A stretch of 64,000 bases of DNA from Bacillota bacterium. GTDB lineage: Bacteria; Bacillota; UBA4882; UBA8346. The stretch is from positions 62,001 through 126,000 of the forward strand of contig JAEZFP010000059.1 of NCBI GenBank assembly GCA_023417475.1, given 5' to 3'. Shown in pieces: positions 34,632-43,438 of the stretch. Numbering within the stretch: position 1 is the first letter of the stretch; every line of letters starts with the position of its first letter. Made by a program: the position numbers and the translations under genes. Below the pieces are notes generated by a model. The model made no database searches. It was given only the letters and a program-made list of their open reading frames with translations, and had not been told where the DNA came from.

Positions 34632-34761
34632 TTGGATGCACCTCACTTTTTAGTTGTTAAGCTTATTATAGTTGAAGTTTAATAAGAACCCATGTCGGCC
34701 GGGTAACGGTTTGATGAAGAATGTGGATACAAAAAACGGTAGATTGGCAGCGGGCCTCCTC

Positions 34762-34790
34762 TTGACGAACGCACGTTCGTGTGAGATGAT
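34762..34790 (+). promoter_or_regulatory. dinB promoter with LexA (DinR) box
   Basis: CGAACGCACGTTCG at 34766-34779 matches the Gram-positive LexA consensus CGAAC-N4-GTTCG exactly. It overlaps the -35 TTGACG (34762-34767) and spacer of a promoter whose -10 is GATGAT (34785-34790). LexA binding should block the promoter until DNA damage. Confidence 0.9.
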
Positions 34791-34834
34791 AAGAAAAAGT
34801 GGTCGAAGACTGTGTATGAACGGAGGGGCGGGAA

Positions 34835-36031
34835 ATGGACCGCAAAATCCTGCATATCGATATGGACGCCTTTTTCGCCGCCGTCGAGCAGTTGGACAAT
34901 CCGGAGCTGCGTGGGAAACCGGTGATTGTCGGAGGGAATCCGCAAGCGCGGGGCGTGGTTTCAACCTGTTCCTACGAGGCCCGGCGTTTTGGAGTGCATT
35001 CGGCGATGCCGTTGCGGGAGGCGTATCGCCGTTGTCCGCAGGGGATCTTCGTCCCGGTGCGGGGGGCGCGTTACGCCGAAGCGTCACGCCGGATTATGAA
35101 GATTTTGGCCGATTATACGCCGTTGGTGGAACCGCTTTCGTTGGACGAGGCTTTTTTGGATCTGACCGGATCCGAAGTGATCTTTGGTCCGACCGAAGGA
35201 ATCGGGCGGCAAATCGTTCAACGGATCGCGACCGAGGTTGGGCTGACCGCTTCCGTCGGCATCGCCCCCAATAAGTTTTTGGCGAAGTTGGCCTCGGATT
35301 TACGGAAACCCCAGGGATTTGTGGTGGTCACACCCGAAAATATGCAGGCCTTGCTTGTTGACCTGCCGGTCGGCAAGATCTGGGGGGTTGGGCCGAAGAC
35401 CGAAGAACAGCTCGCTGCTTTGGGGATCCGGACCATCGGAATGCTGCAAAAGATCGACCCCGACCTCCTGACGAAGGGGTTTGGCGAGTCGGGGCTGCAC
35501 CTGTTGCAATTAGCGCATGGGATTGACCATCGCCCGGTGGTGGCTGAAGAAGAGACCAAAAGCGTCGGCCATGAGATCACTTTCCAGGAAGATACCGACG
35601 ATCGAGAGTATTTGACCGGGATTATGCTTTGGCTCAGCGATCAAGTGGCGCGCCGGCTGCGGCAGCACCAAATGCAGGGCCGAACCATCACGGTGAAGAT
35701 CCGCGATCAAGATTTTAAGACCTATACCAAACGAACGACCCTGGAGGAACCGACCGATTTTGAAGAGACGATTTACCGGATTGCGGTGGGACTGGCCCAA
35801 GAATTGGCTTGGGGAGCAAAGCTAGTCAGGTTGCTTGGCGTGAGTGTCAGCGGTTTTGGTCCGGCGCGCAGTCACCAACTTAATCTGTTTGAAGATCCCG
35901 AGCCCGTAACGGTTGCTCCGGAGTTGCACAAACTACATCAAGCCATGGATAGTTTGCGGGATCGCTTTGGCGAGGGGATCATCACCAAAGGCGCGATCTT
36001 GAAACTTCGCAATGGGGCGCGCAAACGGTAG
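34835..36031 (+). CDS. dinB: DNA polymerase IV
   Basis: A Y-family translesion polymerase. Motifs: HIDMDAFFAAVEQ at the N-terminus, YEARRFGV, LSLDEAFLDLT (catalytic acids) and SVGIAPNKFLAKLASD, then helix-hairpin-helix and little-finger domains, with QLNLF near the C-terminus as clamp-binding motif. It is 398 residues. A LexA box overlies its promoter, so it belongs to the SOS response. Confidence 0.95.
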   Translation: MDRKILHIDMDAFFAAVEQLDNPELRGKPVIVGGNPQARGVVSTCSYEARRFGVHSAMPLREAYRRCPQGIFVPVRGARYAEASRRIMKILADYTPLVEPLSLDEAFLDLTGSEVIFGPTEGIGRQIVQRIATEVGLTASVGIAPNKFLAKLASDLRKPQGFVVVTPENMQALLVDLPVGKIWGVGPKTEEQLAALGIRTIGMLQKIDPDLLTKGFGESGLHLLQLAHGIDHRPVVAEEETKSVGHEITFQEDTDDREYLTGIMLWLSDQVARRLRQHQMQGRTITVKIRDQDFKTYTKRTTLEEPTDFEETIYRIAVGLAQELAWGAKLVRLLGVSVSGFGPARSHQLNLFEDPEPVTVAPELHKLHQAMDSLRDRFGEGIITKGAILKLRNGARKR

Positions 36032-36178
36032 CGGTTTGGGACAGTTGAATTCTCTCCCCGATTTTCATAAAAAGATAGTATAACCAACCTCCATCTAGGG
36101 AACCTACTATACAGGTTGGCGACTGGAAAATTAAGTAGCTCCGGTCGCTCCGAGTTAGGGAATGATGGGGGCTTTTTG

Positions 36179-37318
36179 GTGCTGAGGAAAAGACAGAACA
36201 TTGGCTGGGTATTTTATTTGATTGTTCTTTGCGGTTTTTTGGCGTCGGCCGGCGTTGGCTACGCTGACAACCCCTGGAAGATCCGGATCAACATTCCCGA
36301 GTACCAGTTATATCTGTATCGGGGACCGGAATTAATGCGAACTTTTTATATTGCGGTGGGCAAGCAAGATTCACCGTCTCCGATTGGGAACTTCCGGGTC
36401 GTCACGAAGGTGAACAATCCGACTTGGTATCCGCCGGACCGTCGTCCGGCGGTTCCCCCGGGACCGAGCAACCCGTTGGGAAAATATTGGTTGGGCCTTA
36501 ACCGTCAAGGCTATGGCATCCACGGCAACAATGCGGAGTGGTCGATTGGCAATGCTGTTTCCATGGGTTGCTTCCGGATGCATAATGAGGATATTAAGTA
36601 TCTTTTCAGCCTCATTCCGATCGGGACGCCGGTTGAGATTACCTATGAGACAATGATCGGCGGGCTGGAAGGTCCCGACCGGGCCTGGCTGAAGCTGTTT
36701 CCCGACATCTACCATCAGGAAAAGACCGCTGATACAATTCGCCAAATTATCCTTGATCTCCGCTGGAACGGTGAACCCCACTGGGTAGCCTTGGACGAGC
36801 TGGCGCGGCGGAAACGGCCGCTTGCGTTGGAGATTCCCCGAACGATCCGGATCGAAGGAGATCTGCGGGGTGGCGACGGTTTCTACTGGAACCAACAGGT
36901 CTATTTGGCAGGGACGCTTCCCGGCGTGACGGTTGGCGTAGGTGCCAATTCGAACGAGTTTGCCAACTACCAATCAGTTAAATCGTTGGCGGAAAACGAG
37001 CCCGGACAATGGCGGGTCGATTGGCATCCTGAGACGGCCACGGCGGAAGTCTACCGGATGAAGGTTTTTTTGAACGGAATCTCCCTTCCGGGAGCGGCTC
37101 GCTATACCGCGGAGCGCCGGTTGGAGGTGCGCCGATCAATGATTGAAGCGCCATTGGGGAGAAGCGCTTCGCTGACTCCGGGGGTTACCGCCCCGGTGAC
37201 GGCGTCGCCGGAGTGGGTTGACCTTGAGGTATTGACCCGGGAACATTGGGAGCTGCATTATGCCTGGGATGAGGCGAGCTGGACGTTGCGCTTGAACACG
37301 GTGACGGGATCGAATTGA
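36179..37318 (+). CDS. L,D-transpeptidase (YkuD family), exported
   Basis: Crosslinks peptidoglycan or anchors proteins to it. A signal peptide (hydrophobic run followed by VGYADNPW) precedes the catalytic YkuD domain, with IHGNNAEWSIGNAVSMGCFRMHNED (written here in two parts: HGN and SMGCFRMHN) carrying the catalytic His and Cys. The C-terminal 150 residues form an extra domain of unknown role. The GTG at 36179 behind GGGGG is preferred over upstream starts. Confidence 0.88.
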   Translation: MLRKRQNIGWVFYLIVLCGFLASAGVGYADNPWKIRINIPEYQLYLYRGPELMRTFYIAVGKQDSPSPIGNFRVVTKVNNPTWYPPDRRPAVPPGPSNPLGKYWLGLNRQGYGIHGNNAEWSIGNAVSMGCFRMHNEDIKYLFSLIPIGTPVEITYETMIGGLEGPDRAWLKLFPDIYHQEKTADTIRQIILDLRWNGEPHWVALDELARRKRPLALEIPRTIRIEGDLRGGDGFYWNQQVYLAGTLPGVTVGVGANSNEFANYQSVKSLAENEPGQWRVDWHPETATAEVYRMKVFLNGISLPGAARYTAERRLEVRRSMIEAPLGRSASLTPGVTAPVTASPEWVDLEVLTREHWELHYAWDEASWTLRLNTVTGSN

Positions 37319-37440
37319 GAATATAGAAGGAAACCCAAATTAAGCGGCCCCGGTCACGTGAGCTTCCGCTCGCGCTGGCGATGGAGGAATGAGGCATTAG
37401 AGCGGCCTAGGGATAAATGGATAATCTGGATTCAAAAAGT

Positions 37441-37472
37441 AAGGCTTTGCGTTAAAGACGTGAGGCCTTTTT
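37441..37472 (+). terminator. Terminator after the L,D-transpeptidase gene
   Basis: AAGGC pairs with GCCTT around an inner CGT/ACG pairing, followed by Ts. A weak stem. Confidence 0.55.
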
Positions 37473-37515
37473 ATTTGTGGGCGCTTGGCAGGCTTTCGGA
37501 GTCGCCTTTGTCCGT

Positions 37516-38082
37516 TCAAATCCCAAAGAAGACCGGTTTGGACGTATTCAATTGCTCGTAAGCGCGGCTGAAGAAACCGATGCCGAGGTTGACTTCGTGA
37601 TTGGCGCCCCAAAGGCGGAGACGGATTAACGTGGCCGGGGTTTGCCAGGCGGACTGGCGGGAGAGATGGCCGAGGCTGACGGCTGTCCCGTAGGATTCGG
37701 GATGACCGCGGAAGGTGTTGTCGATCCAGATCACCCGGTTTTCCACCGGTTTGCCGTATTCGGTCGCCAGGAGCTCATAAAGTTTTTGATAATCGCTGAA
37801 ATAGCGATTAAGGTTGGTGCGACGCGGATCGGCGATGTAGCCGGCTTGATAAAGTTTGCGGTCTTTATCAAATACATAGACTAAATAACAACTGAGTCCG
37901 ACCACCTGGGTTCGGTAATAAAGCGCGGTGGCGTCTTTCAACTCAAGGGTGGCGCGTTCGTTGCGAGCAACTTCGGCCATGGTCTGACCCCAACGTTGCC
38001 CCCGAAAATCGGTAGCCCCTTCGGCGATGAGCGGAATTAATCCTAGCAGCAGCAAAAAGAACCATTGCTTTTTGTGAAACAT
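37516..38082 (-). CDS. Exported hypothetical protein
   Basis: A 188-residue protein with a clear signal peptide (MFHKKQWFFLLLLGLIPLIAEGA). The mature part starts FRGQRWGQTMAEVARNE, a pattern (FRG-x-x-WG-x-x-x-x-EV) seen in many uncharacterised exported bacterial proteins. Likely periplasmic. Function is unknown. Confidence 0.7.
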   Translation of the reverse strand: MFHKKQWFFLLLLGLIPLIAEGATDFRGQRWGQTMAEVARNERATLELKDATALYYRTQVVGLSCYLVYVFDKDRKLYQAGYIADPRRTNLNRYFSDYQKLYELLATEYGKPVENRVIWIDNTFRGHPESYGTAVSLGHLSRQSAWQTPATLIRLRLWGANHEVNLGIGFFSRAYEQLNTSKPVFFGI

Positions 38083-38357
38083 CGGTAAACTCCTTATATA
38101 AGTTGGGAATCATGACATTGTATGAAAAAGCGGAGCAAGGTATGTTAGTACAGGAATGACCGACATTGATTCTTGACAATATTATTTTTTTCCAGCGGCG
38201 CCGCTAAATTGTCCGGTGTTACACCAGACGAAAAAAGAATCCGACTTGAATTTCCAAATATTGGTGTAGTATTAAGAAAATTCCGGAGGAAATAGCGAAT
38301 AAGTCTTGAAATATTGAAATATAACAACTGAATTGGAGAAAGCGAGGGAGATCTGAA

Positions 38358-38777
38358 ATGATTAGTGATTTGATTCGCGACGGTTACGGCAAGACTGAAG
38401 ATTTCAATTGCGCGGAGAAGATCCTCAATGCCGCCAATGAGGCTTATCAGCTCAAGTTGAGTCCGGAGGCGTTGAAGATGGCGGCCGGGTTCGGCGGCGG
38501 AGTAGCCATTGAAGGATTGTGCGGCGCTTTAGCCGGAGGAGTTATGGTGTTGGGGCGGTTGTTTGTCACGAAAAATGCCCACGAGAGCGACCGGATTAAA
38601 CGGCTAACCCAGGAGTTGCTCAATCGGTACCGGGAAGCGATGGGGTCGATTGACTGCGCGCCGCTCAAAGCCGCGCATCGCAATGATGTGGTAAAATGCG
38701 ACCCGGTCATCTTAAAAGCGGCCGCAATTCTTGACGAAATTGTGCAACGGGAACTTCATCTGGAACGGGTTTGTTAG
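38358..38777 (+). CDS. C_GCAxxG_C_C family redox protein
   Basis: A 139-residue cytosolic protein with cysteines in FNCAEKIL, EGLCGALAGGVMVLG, IDCAPL and KCDPV, which fits the C_GCAxxG_C_C family. Members are thought to have redox or metal roles in anaerobes; biochemical function is not known. The start follows GAGGGAG. It is followed by a ylmC-type gene. Confidence 0.85.
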   Translation: MISDLIRDGYGKTEDFNCAEKILNAANEAYQLKLSPEALKMAAGFGGGVAIEGLCGALAGGVMVLGRLFVTKNAHESDRIKRLTQELLNRYREAMGSIDCAPLKAAHRNDVVKCDPVILKAAAILDEIVQRELHLERVC

Positions 38778-38834
38778 TGTTAAAACGGGCGCGGCGATCA
38801 TATCTTTGGGTATGGCGGTATGGGAGGGAAAACG

Positions 38835-39086
38835 TTGCGAGCGAGCGAATTGGAAGGAAAGGAAGTCATCAATATCCAGACCGGGGCCCGCTATGGAGTG
38901 ATCAAACGGAGTGAATTGCTGTTGAATCTGGGCGCCGGTATGGTTGAAAGCCTGGTAGTGATCAAAAAGGGTTGGAACGGGCGGGAGATTGAGGTCAAAA
39001 CGATCGCCTGGAAGGATATTCGTACCATCAGTGATGAACTGATCCTCTTCGCCGAACCGCAGGATAACGTCGCGCCACCGGGATGA
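38835..39086 (+). CDS. YlmC/YmxH family PRC-barrel protein
   Basis: A small PRC-barrel protein (83 residues) with MRASELEGKEVINIQTGARYG and LLLNLGAGMVESLVV, matching the YlmC/YmxH family of spore-forming Firmicutes. The TTG at 38835 lies 7 bases after GGGAGG; an ATG at 38820 lacks a ribosome site. It supports a spore-forming host. Confidence 0.85.
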   Translation: MRASELEGKEVINIQTGARYGVIKRSELLLNLGAGMVESLVVIKKGWNGREIEVKTIAWKDIRTISDELILFAEPQDNVAPPG

Positions 39087-39131
39087 GGGCGAAGCGTTGG
39101 AACGGAGGTAGTGTTAATAAGATGGCAACGG

Positions 39132-39159
39132 TTGACTTTATTTGGCTTATCCAATAATA
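39132..39159 (+). promoter_or_regulatory. Promoter of the marR-type gene
   Basis: TTGACT (39132-39137), a 16-base spacer, AATAAT (39154-39159). A possible operator begins 4 bases downstream. Confidence 0.6.
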
Positions 39160-39162
39160 GGT

Positions 39163-39180
39163 GTATATGCGTATGATATG
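39163..39180. promoter_or_regulatory. Possible MarR operator 1
   Basis: GTATATGCGTATGATATG lies at the predicted transcription start of the marR gene. A close variant (GTATATGCATATATCAA on the minus strand) lies just after the gene at 39688-39704, as expected for a self-regulating MarR that also controls its neighbour. Confidence 0.5.
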
Positions 39181-39226
39181 AAGACGCGTCAAAACGTCTG
39201 AGGATTGTCAATTTGGAGTGTTGATC

Positions 39227-39676
39227 ATGTCCGGCTTTACGGCAGTGGAATTTGAGCGAGTGCGCAGTTGTTGCGCTTGTGGTAATTTACGTAAAACCAC
39301 GCGAATTATTACCCAGTTTTACGACCAGCATTTGCAACCGACCGGATTGCGCAGCACGCAGTGTTCGTTGCTGATGCATATTCTGGCTCATGAAAATATT
39401 TCGGTGAGTGAGTTGGCGGCGAATTTGCTGATGGACCAGACCACCGTCACCCGCAATTTGGAGATCTTACGAAAAAACGGTTATATTGCCGTTGTCAAAG
39501 AGACGGAAGACGCGCGACGCAAAGCGATCGCCATCACCGAGCTGGGGCGGGAAAAGCTCGGTGAAGCGTTGCCGTTTTTGGAACAAGCCCAGGCGCAAAT
39601 CGAACAAGGGTTGGGAGCGGAACGGTTTCAAGAGTTCCTAAACACCTTGCTAGCGATCCAACAGATGGTCAAGTAA
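39227..39676 (+). CDS. MarR family transcriptional regulator
   Basis: A winged-helix regulator of 149 residues: SVSELAANLLMDQTTVTRNLEILRKNGYI is the HTH and KETEDARRKAIAITELG the wing. The N-terminus carries a CCACG motif (SCCACGNLRKTT) that may sense oxidants or thiol-reactive ligands. The ATG at 39227 lies 8 bases after GGAG. It probably controls itself and the QueG-like gene downstream. Confidence 0.88.
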   Translation: MSGFTAVEFERVRSCCACGNLRKTTRIITQFYDQHLQPTGLRSTQCSLLMHILAHENISVSELAANLLMDQTTVTRNLEILRKNGYIAVVKETEDARRKAIAITELGREKLGEALPFLEQAQAQIEQGLGAERFQEFLNTLLAIQQMVK

Positions 39677-39687
39677 ATTTTTTTGGA

Positions 39688-39710
39688 TTGATATATGCAT
39701 ATACATATAC
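39688..39710. promoter_or_regulatory. Possible MarR operator 2
   Basis: An AT-rich, partly palindromic 23-bp stretch beginning TTGATATATGCATATA resembles operator 1 when read on the other strand. It lies between marR and the QueG-like gene. Confidence 0.45.
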
Positions 39711-39821
39711 AAAATGCGCAAGCAGTGTTTCGACGGCCGACAGCTTGAAAGGCCGGATGGCGCTTGCGAACGATGACGGCTCCCAATATTGGGGGCAATC
39801 GATTGAGATGGAGTGATCGGC

Positions 39822-40586
39822 TTGGAAAGAAGCGAGTTGGAAACAATGTTGGGGGATTTGGTCCGGAACAGCCCGGAGAATGTTATGTCGGAGTTGGGGA
39901 CGTTGCAATTATATGATCCTCCGTTAGTCGGTATCGCGGCGGCTGATGATCCGGGCTGGGAACAACTGCGGGATCCGGCGGTGGTCGGACCGCGCCACCG
40001 GTTACCTTCGGATTGGCTACCCGGAGCGCAGTCGGTTATTTCGTATTTTTTACCGTTTACCGCGTCGGTCCGCCAATCCAATGCGGGAGCGGGAATGCCT
40101 TCGTTAGAGTGGTTATACGGACGTTATGAGGGAGAACGGTTCAACAGTGTGGTGCGCTCAACGATGATAGCGTGGTTTCAACAGCGCGGAGATCAAGCCT
40201 TGGCTCCGGCGTTGGATCTGCGTTTTAGCATAATCGACCTCCGCAGTAACTGGTCGGAACGGCATGTTGCTTTCATTGCCGGTCTCGGGACATTTTGCCT
40301 GAACCGTTCGCTAATCACTCAAGCCGGAAGCGCCGGCCGTTTTGGCAGTGTGATTGTGGATCGTCGGTTGGAGGTTACTCCCCGCCCCTATCAAGCATTC
40401 GATGAGTATTGCACTCACTGCGGGGCCTGCGTTGCCCGCTGCCCGGCCCAAGCCATTACCGAAGCGGGTAAGGATCAGGGCCGCTGCGCGAGTTTTGTCA
40501 ATGGAACGCTGGAATTATTCCGACCCCGTTACGGTTGCGGCAAGTGTCAGACCGCTGTCCCGTGCGAGACGCGAATTCCGGGGTGA
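39822..40586 (+). CDS. Epoxyqueuosine reductase-like 4Fe-4S protein
   Basis: A 254-residue iron-sulfur protein. A ferredoxin motif (YCTHCGACVARCP, C-x2-C-x2-C-x3-C) and a second set (CASF, YGCGKCQTAVPC) form two cluster sites as in QueG. It lacks the cobalamin-binding length of true QueG (about 370), so it belongs to the shorter QueG-like group with unknown substrate. The TTG at 39822 lies 8 bases after GGAG. It may be regulated by the adjacent MarR. Confidence 0.75.
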   Translation: MERSELETMLGDLVRNSPENVMSELGTLQLYDPPLVGIAAADDPGWEQLRDPAVVGPRHRLPSDWLPGAQSVISYFLPFTASVRQSNAGAGMPSLEWLYGRYEGERFNSVVRSTMIAWFQQRGDQALAPALDLRFSIIDLRSNWSERHVAFIAGLGTFCLNRSLITQAGSAGRFGSVIVDRRLEVTPRPYQAFDEYCTHCGACVARCPAQAITEAGKDQGRCASFVNGTLELFRPRYGCGKCQTAVPCETRIPG

Positions 40587-40652
40587 AGCGGCTCTCGTGA
40601 ACCAGTGAATCACTTGCGCTGACAAAAAGAGTTAGCCAAAAAATGTATTACT

Positions 40653-40680
40653 AAAAACCACCTTCGGGTGGTTTTTATTT
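40653..40680 (+). terminator. Terminator after the QueG-like gene
   Basis: AAAAACCACC pairs perfectly with GGTGGTTTTT around a TTCG tetraloop, then T-rich. Confidence 0.92.
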
Positions 40681-40733
40681 TGGCGAAGCACAATCAAAGT
40701 AGCGAAGCTGAAGTGAGGTGTGTGTGATGTTAA

Positions 40734-40750
40734 TGTTATATAAATTAACA
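40734..40750. promoter_or_regulatory. GlnR/TnrA-type box upstream of the molybdate operon
   Basis: TGTTATATAAATTAACA fits TGTNA-N7-TNACA, the GlnR/TnrA pattern. It is embedded in a longer palindrome (ATGTTAAT-N9-ATTAACAT, 40727-40751). Its end lies 8 bases upstream of the -35. The nitrogenase operon has the same element at the same distance. Confidence 0.7.
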
Positions 40751-40758
40751 TTGCGGTA

Positions 40759-40787
40759 TTGAAAGTTTTGAAAGAATAGCATATAAT
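40759..40787 (+). promoter_or_regulatory. Promoter of the molybdate operon
   Basis: TTGAAA (40759-40764), a 17-base spacer, TATAAT (40782-40787). Predicted start near 40794; the leader of about 124 bases begins with a stretch without any C (40791-40839). Confidence 0.8.
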
Positions 40788-40850
40788 AGCAATTGAGTTT
40801 GTTTATGTTTGTTTATGTTGATTTTGATTTGGTAGATTGCAAAAAACATA

Positions 40851-40866
40851 TCACACACACATTACA
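40851..40866. promoter_or_regulatory. Direct repeat of half-sites in the molybdate operon leader
   Basis: TCACA-CACACA-TTACA: two TNACA half-sites in the same orientation with 11-bp spacing, about +58 to +73. The nitrogenase leader has the same arrangement (52756-52771), and the flanks AAAACATA and ATTACA match too. Confidence 0.55.
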
Positions 40867-40917
40867 CCAAATCATAATCTCCGGTATTGTCGCTGCCAAA
40901 AGAAAGGAGTGTCGCTG

Positions 40918-41559
40918 ATGCCATTTCGTAATATTAAGATGGAACAGATGAACCGGCAGTATTTTTACGCGTCTCATTTGAGTGCTGCCGAATTGATTCG
41001 GCATAAAGCCGGGATTGGAAAAGGAAATTGTTTGGAGTTGTTTGCGGGTTGCGGCTATTTGGGGCTGGCATTGGCGCAGATCACCAATTTGCGGGTGTAT
41101 TTGATGGATTCTTCGGCGGAGTTGAATCGGATGGCTGAAAAAAATATCGGCGATTGCGGTCTGGAAGACCGGGTGAAAGCGTTGCACGGAGGGCATTACG
41201 GACGGATTAATTTGCCGGACGCCAGCATGAATCTGGTGATCAGCGAACGCTCGGTTTTCTTTTGGAAAGACAAACAAAAGATCTTTCAAGAGATTTACCG
41301 GGTTTTGGCCCCGGGCGGCGTGGCGTGTGTCGGAAGCGGTTTCGAAAATAACGATATCCAACGGCAAGTGGAAACCAAACTTGCCGAGTATAGTCCAAAT
41401 CTGGGAGTTCAGTTGAACCGCCGGGTATGGCAGCAACGGATCGAAAAAATCGAGGCGAAAATTATCGATGCCGGAATTCTCGCCTATGAGCTTAATTACA
41501 GCGATCATGGACTGTGGATTGTATTTCGGAAAAACGAACTGCAGCGAAATGTGGTTTAG
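40918..41559 (+). CDS. Class I SAM-dependent methyltransferase, first gene of the molybdate operon
   Basis: A 213-residue methyltransferase: CLELFAGCGYLGLALAQ is motif I, VYLMDSS motif II, and MNLVISERSVFFWKDKQKIFQEIYRVLAPGG the later core. The ATG at 40918 follows AAAGGAG. It leads an operon of metal-oxyanion uptake genes. Its substrate is unknown; modification of a small metal ligand is conceivable but unproven. Confidence 0.8.
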   Translation: MPFRNIKMEQMNRQYFYASHLSAAELIRHKAGIGKGNCLELFAGCGYLGLALAQITNLRVYLMDSSAELNRMAEKNIGDCGLEDRVKALHGGHYGRINLPDASMNLVISERSVFFWKDKQKIFQEIYRVLAPGGVACVGSGFENNDIQRQVETKLAEYSPNLGVQLNRRVWQQRIEKIEAKIIDAGILAYELNYSDHGLWIVFRKNELQRNVV

Positions 41560-41571
41560 AAGGATAAACGG

Positions 41572-42624
41572 ATGGTCAAAAATTTTTTCTCATTACCCGA
41601 TACGGCGACGCCGCGTTTTCTGATGATCGGCATGATATTATTCACTGGTGGCTTGGGATTAGTCTCGTTGGCGCTGGGGCGTTACGGGATTCCCTTGTCC
41701 GATCTTGGGCGGGTGTTGGCTTGGAAGATTGGAATTTTACCCGCAGCTTCCGTTGTGGGGCTGGAAACGGTGGAAACGGTTTTGTTTGCGGTCCGCTTGC
41801 CCCGGGTTCTCAGCGCGTTGTTGGTCGGCGCGGCGCTTAGCGTCTCGGGTGCGACTTACCAGGGATTGTTTAAAAATCCCATGGTGTCGCCGGACATTTT
41901 GGGGGCGTCGGCCGGAGCGGGATTTGGGGCGGCGCTGGCGATCTTGTTCGGATTCAACGGAATCGCGGTTCAATTCGCCGCTTTTGTTTGCGGCATTGCG
42001 GCGGTCGCCGTGACGTATTGGGTGAGCGGCCGGATCGGCGGGTCCGAGCATGGCGTCTTGACGTTGGTCTTGACCGGCATGGTGATGGGGGCCTTATTCT
42101 CGGCATTTATCGCTTTAACGAAATACGTCGCCGACCCCGATAACAAGTTGCCGGCGATTACTTTTTGGCTGATGGGTGGGCTTTCCTCCGTTACCTGGAA
42201 AGAATTTTATCATATTTTAATCCCGATGGCGTTGGGGATTTTACCCGTAATGTTATTGCGCTGGCGTTTGAACGTGCTTTCGTTTGGGGAAGAAGAGGCG
42301 CAAGCATTGGGTATAAACACCCGACAGATGCGGTTCGTCTTGATTGCCGGTTCGACTTTGCTGACTGCGGCGGCCGTCTCAATCGGGGGGTTGATCGGTT
42401 GGGTCGGTCTGGTGATTCCGCATTTGGCGCGAATGGTAGTGGGGCCGGATTTCCGGCGGCTGTTGCTAGCGGCGTTGCTGATGGGAGGAGCGTTTATGAT
42501 GGTAGTGGACGATTTATCCCGGACGTTGTTCGCCATTGAGATTCCGTTGGGTATTTTGACCGCGTTGATCGGAGCGCCTTTTTTCATCCATTTATTGGCG
42601 CGTGGAAAGCGGGGTTGGTTATGA
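41572..42624 (+). CDS. FecCD/BtuC-type ABC permease (MolB-like)
   Basis: A 350-residue membrane protein with about ten hydrophobic segments. LPRVLSALLVGAALSVSGATYQGLFKNPMVSPDILG and IGWVGLVIPHLARMVVGPDFRRLL are the FecCD signatures. Members import iron chelates, cobalamin, or, in the MolBCA type, molybdate and tungstate. Its place in an operon with modD and modABC favours a molybdenum-type cargo, but a siderophore role cannot be excluded. Confidence 0.88.
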   Translation: MVKNFFSLPDTATPRFLMIGMILFTGGLGLVSLALGRYGIPLSDLGRVLAWKIGILPAASVVGLETVETVLFAVRLPRVLSALLVGAALSVSGATYQGLFKNPMVSPDILGASAGAGFGAALAILFGFNGIAVQFAAFVCGIAAVAVTYWVSGRIGGSEHGVLTLVLTGMVMGALFSAFIALTKYVADPDNKLPAITFWLMGGLSSVTWKEFYHILIPMALGILPVMLLRWRLNVLSFGEEEAQALGINTRQMRFVLIAGSTLLTAAAVSIGGLIGWVGLVIPHLARMVVGPDFRRLLLAALLMGGAFMMVVDDLSRTLFAIEIPLGILTALIGAPFFIHLLARGKRGWL

Positions 42625-43403
42625 AACTGGAATTGCGTCAAGTCGGTTGCGGTTACGGAGACCGTCCGGTGTTGCGCCGGGTTTCGTTTGCGGTGACGGA
42701 AGGGGAGATCCTCTGTTTGCTGGGACCCAACGGAGTGGGAAAAACAACCTTATTTAAAACCATTTTAGGTTTTTTAAAGTTGCAGGAAGGAACGATCGAG
42801 TTGGACGGGTCGGATATTCGCCAATGGACCCGGCGTCAATTTGCCCGGACCATCGGTTATGTTCCGCAGGCGCATCTGCCGCCGTTCCCCTTTTTGGTCC
42901 GGGATGTGGTGTTGATGGGGCGGACGGCCCATTTGAACGCATTCGCGGGTCCGAGCGCCGCTGATCGCATTATTGTCGATCAGGCGTTGGAACAGCTTGG
43001 AATCGTCCATTTGCGTCAGCGGATTTACACTGAGTTAAGCGGAGGCGAGCGACAAATGGTTTTGATCGCCCGGGCCTTGGCTCAGCAGCCGAAACTGTTA
43101 ATCATGGACGAACCGACCGCTAACTTGGATTTTGGGAACCAAATCCGTCTGTTGGAACAGATCAATCAGTTGGCGCGTTCGGGATTGGGAGTGATTATGA
43201 CCACCCATTTTCCCGATCATGCGTTTCTCTGCGGTTCGCAAGTGGTCTTAATGGGGCCGGGCGGGGAGCTGAAAGAAGGTCCGGCCGAGCGGATCGTCAC
43301 CGAAGCCAATCTAAAGCATGCGTACGGGATTGCGGTAAAGGTGGCGGAATATCAGGACCGGCAGGGTCGGTTGGTTAAAACGTGTATCCCGCTTTTGAAT
43401 TGA
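42621..43403 (+). CDS. Fec/Mol-type ABC transporter ATP-binding protein
   Basis: A 260-residue ATPase with Walker A GPNGVGKTT, signature LSGGERQMVLIARAL, Walker B LLIMDEPTANLD and switch histidine in TTHFPDHA. Its ATG overlaps the permease stop (ATGA), so it is translationally coupled to it. It is the partner of the FecCD-type permease. Confidence 0.92.
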   Translation: MKLELRQVGCGYGDRPVLRRVSFAVTEGEILCLLGPNGVGKTTLFKTILGFLKLQEGTIELDGSDIRQWTRRQFARTIGYVPQAHLPPFPFLVRDVVLMGRTAHLNAFAGPSAADRIIVDQALEQLGIVHLRQRIYTELSGGERQMVLIARALAQQPKLLIMDEPTANLDFGNQIRLLEQINQLARSGLGVIMTTHFPDHAFLCGSQVVLMGPGGELKEGPAERIVTEANLKHAYGIAVKVAEYQDRQGRLVKTCIPLLN

Positions 43404-43438
43404 AAATAATTATAATAACTTGAAAAGGATGATTCGGA

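Noticed and set aside
36086..36114. CCAACCT/AGGTTGG inverted repeat before the L,D-transpeptidase gene
   Set aside because: Short arms around a long loop; no match to a known riboswitch and no T-run. Not enough to call a feature.
40734..40750. ModE-type operator
   Set aside because: The stretch contains TATATAA, which recalls ModE sites, but the spacing and ends fit TGTNA-N7-TNACA much better, and the same GlnR-type pattern recurs before anfH without the TATATA words.
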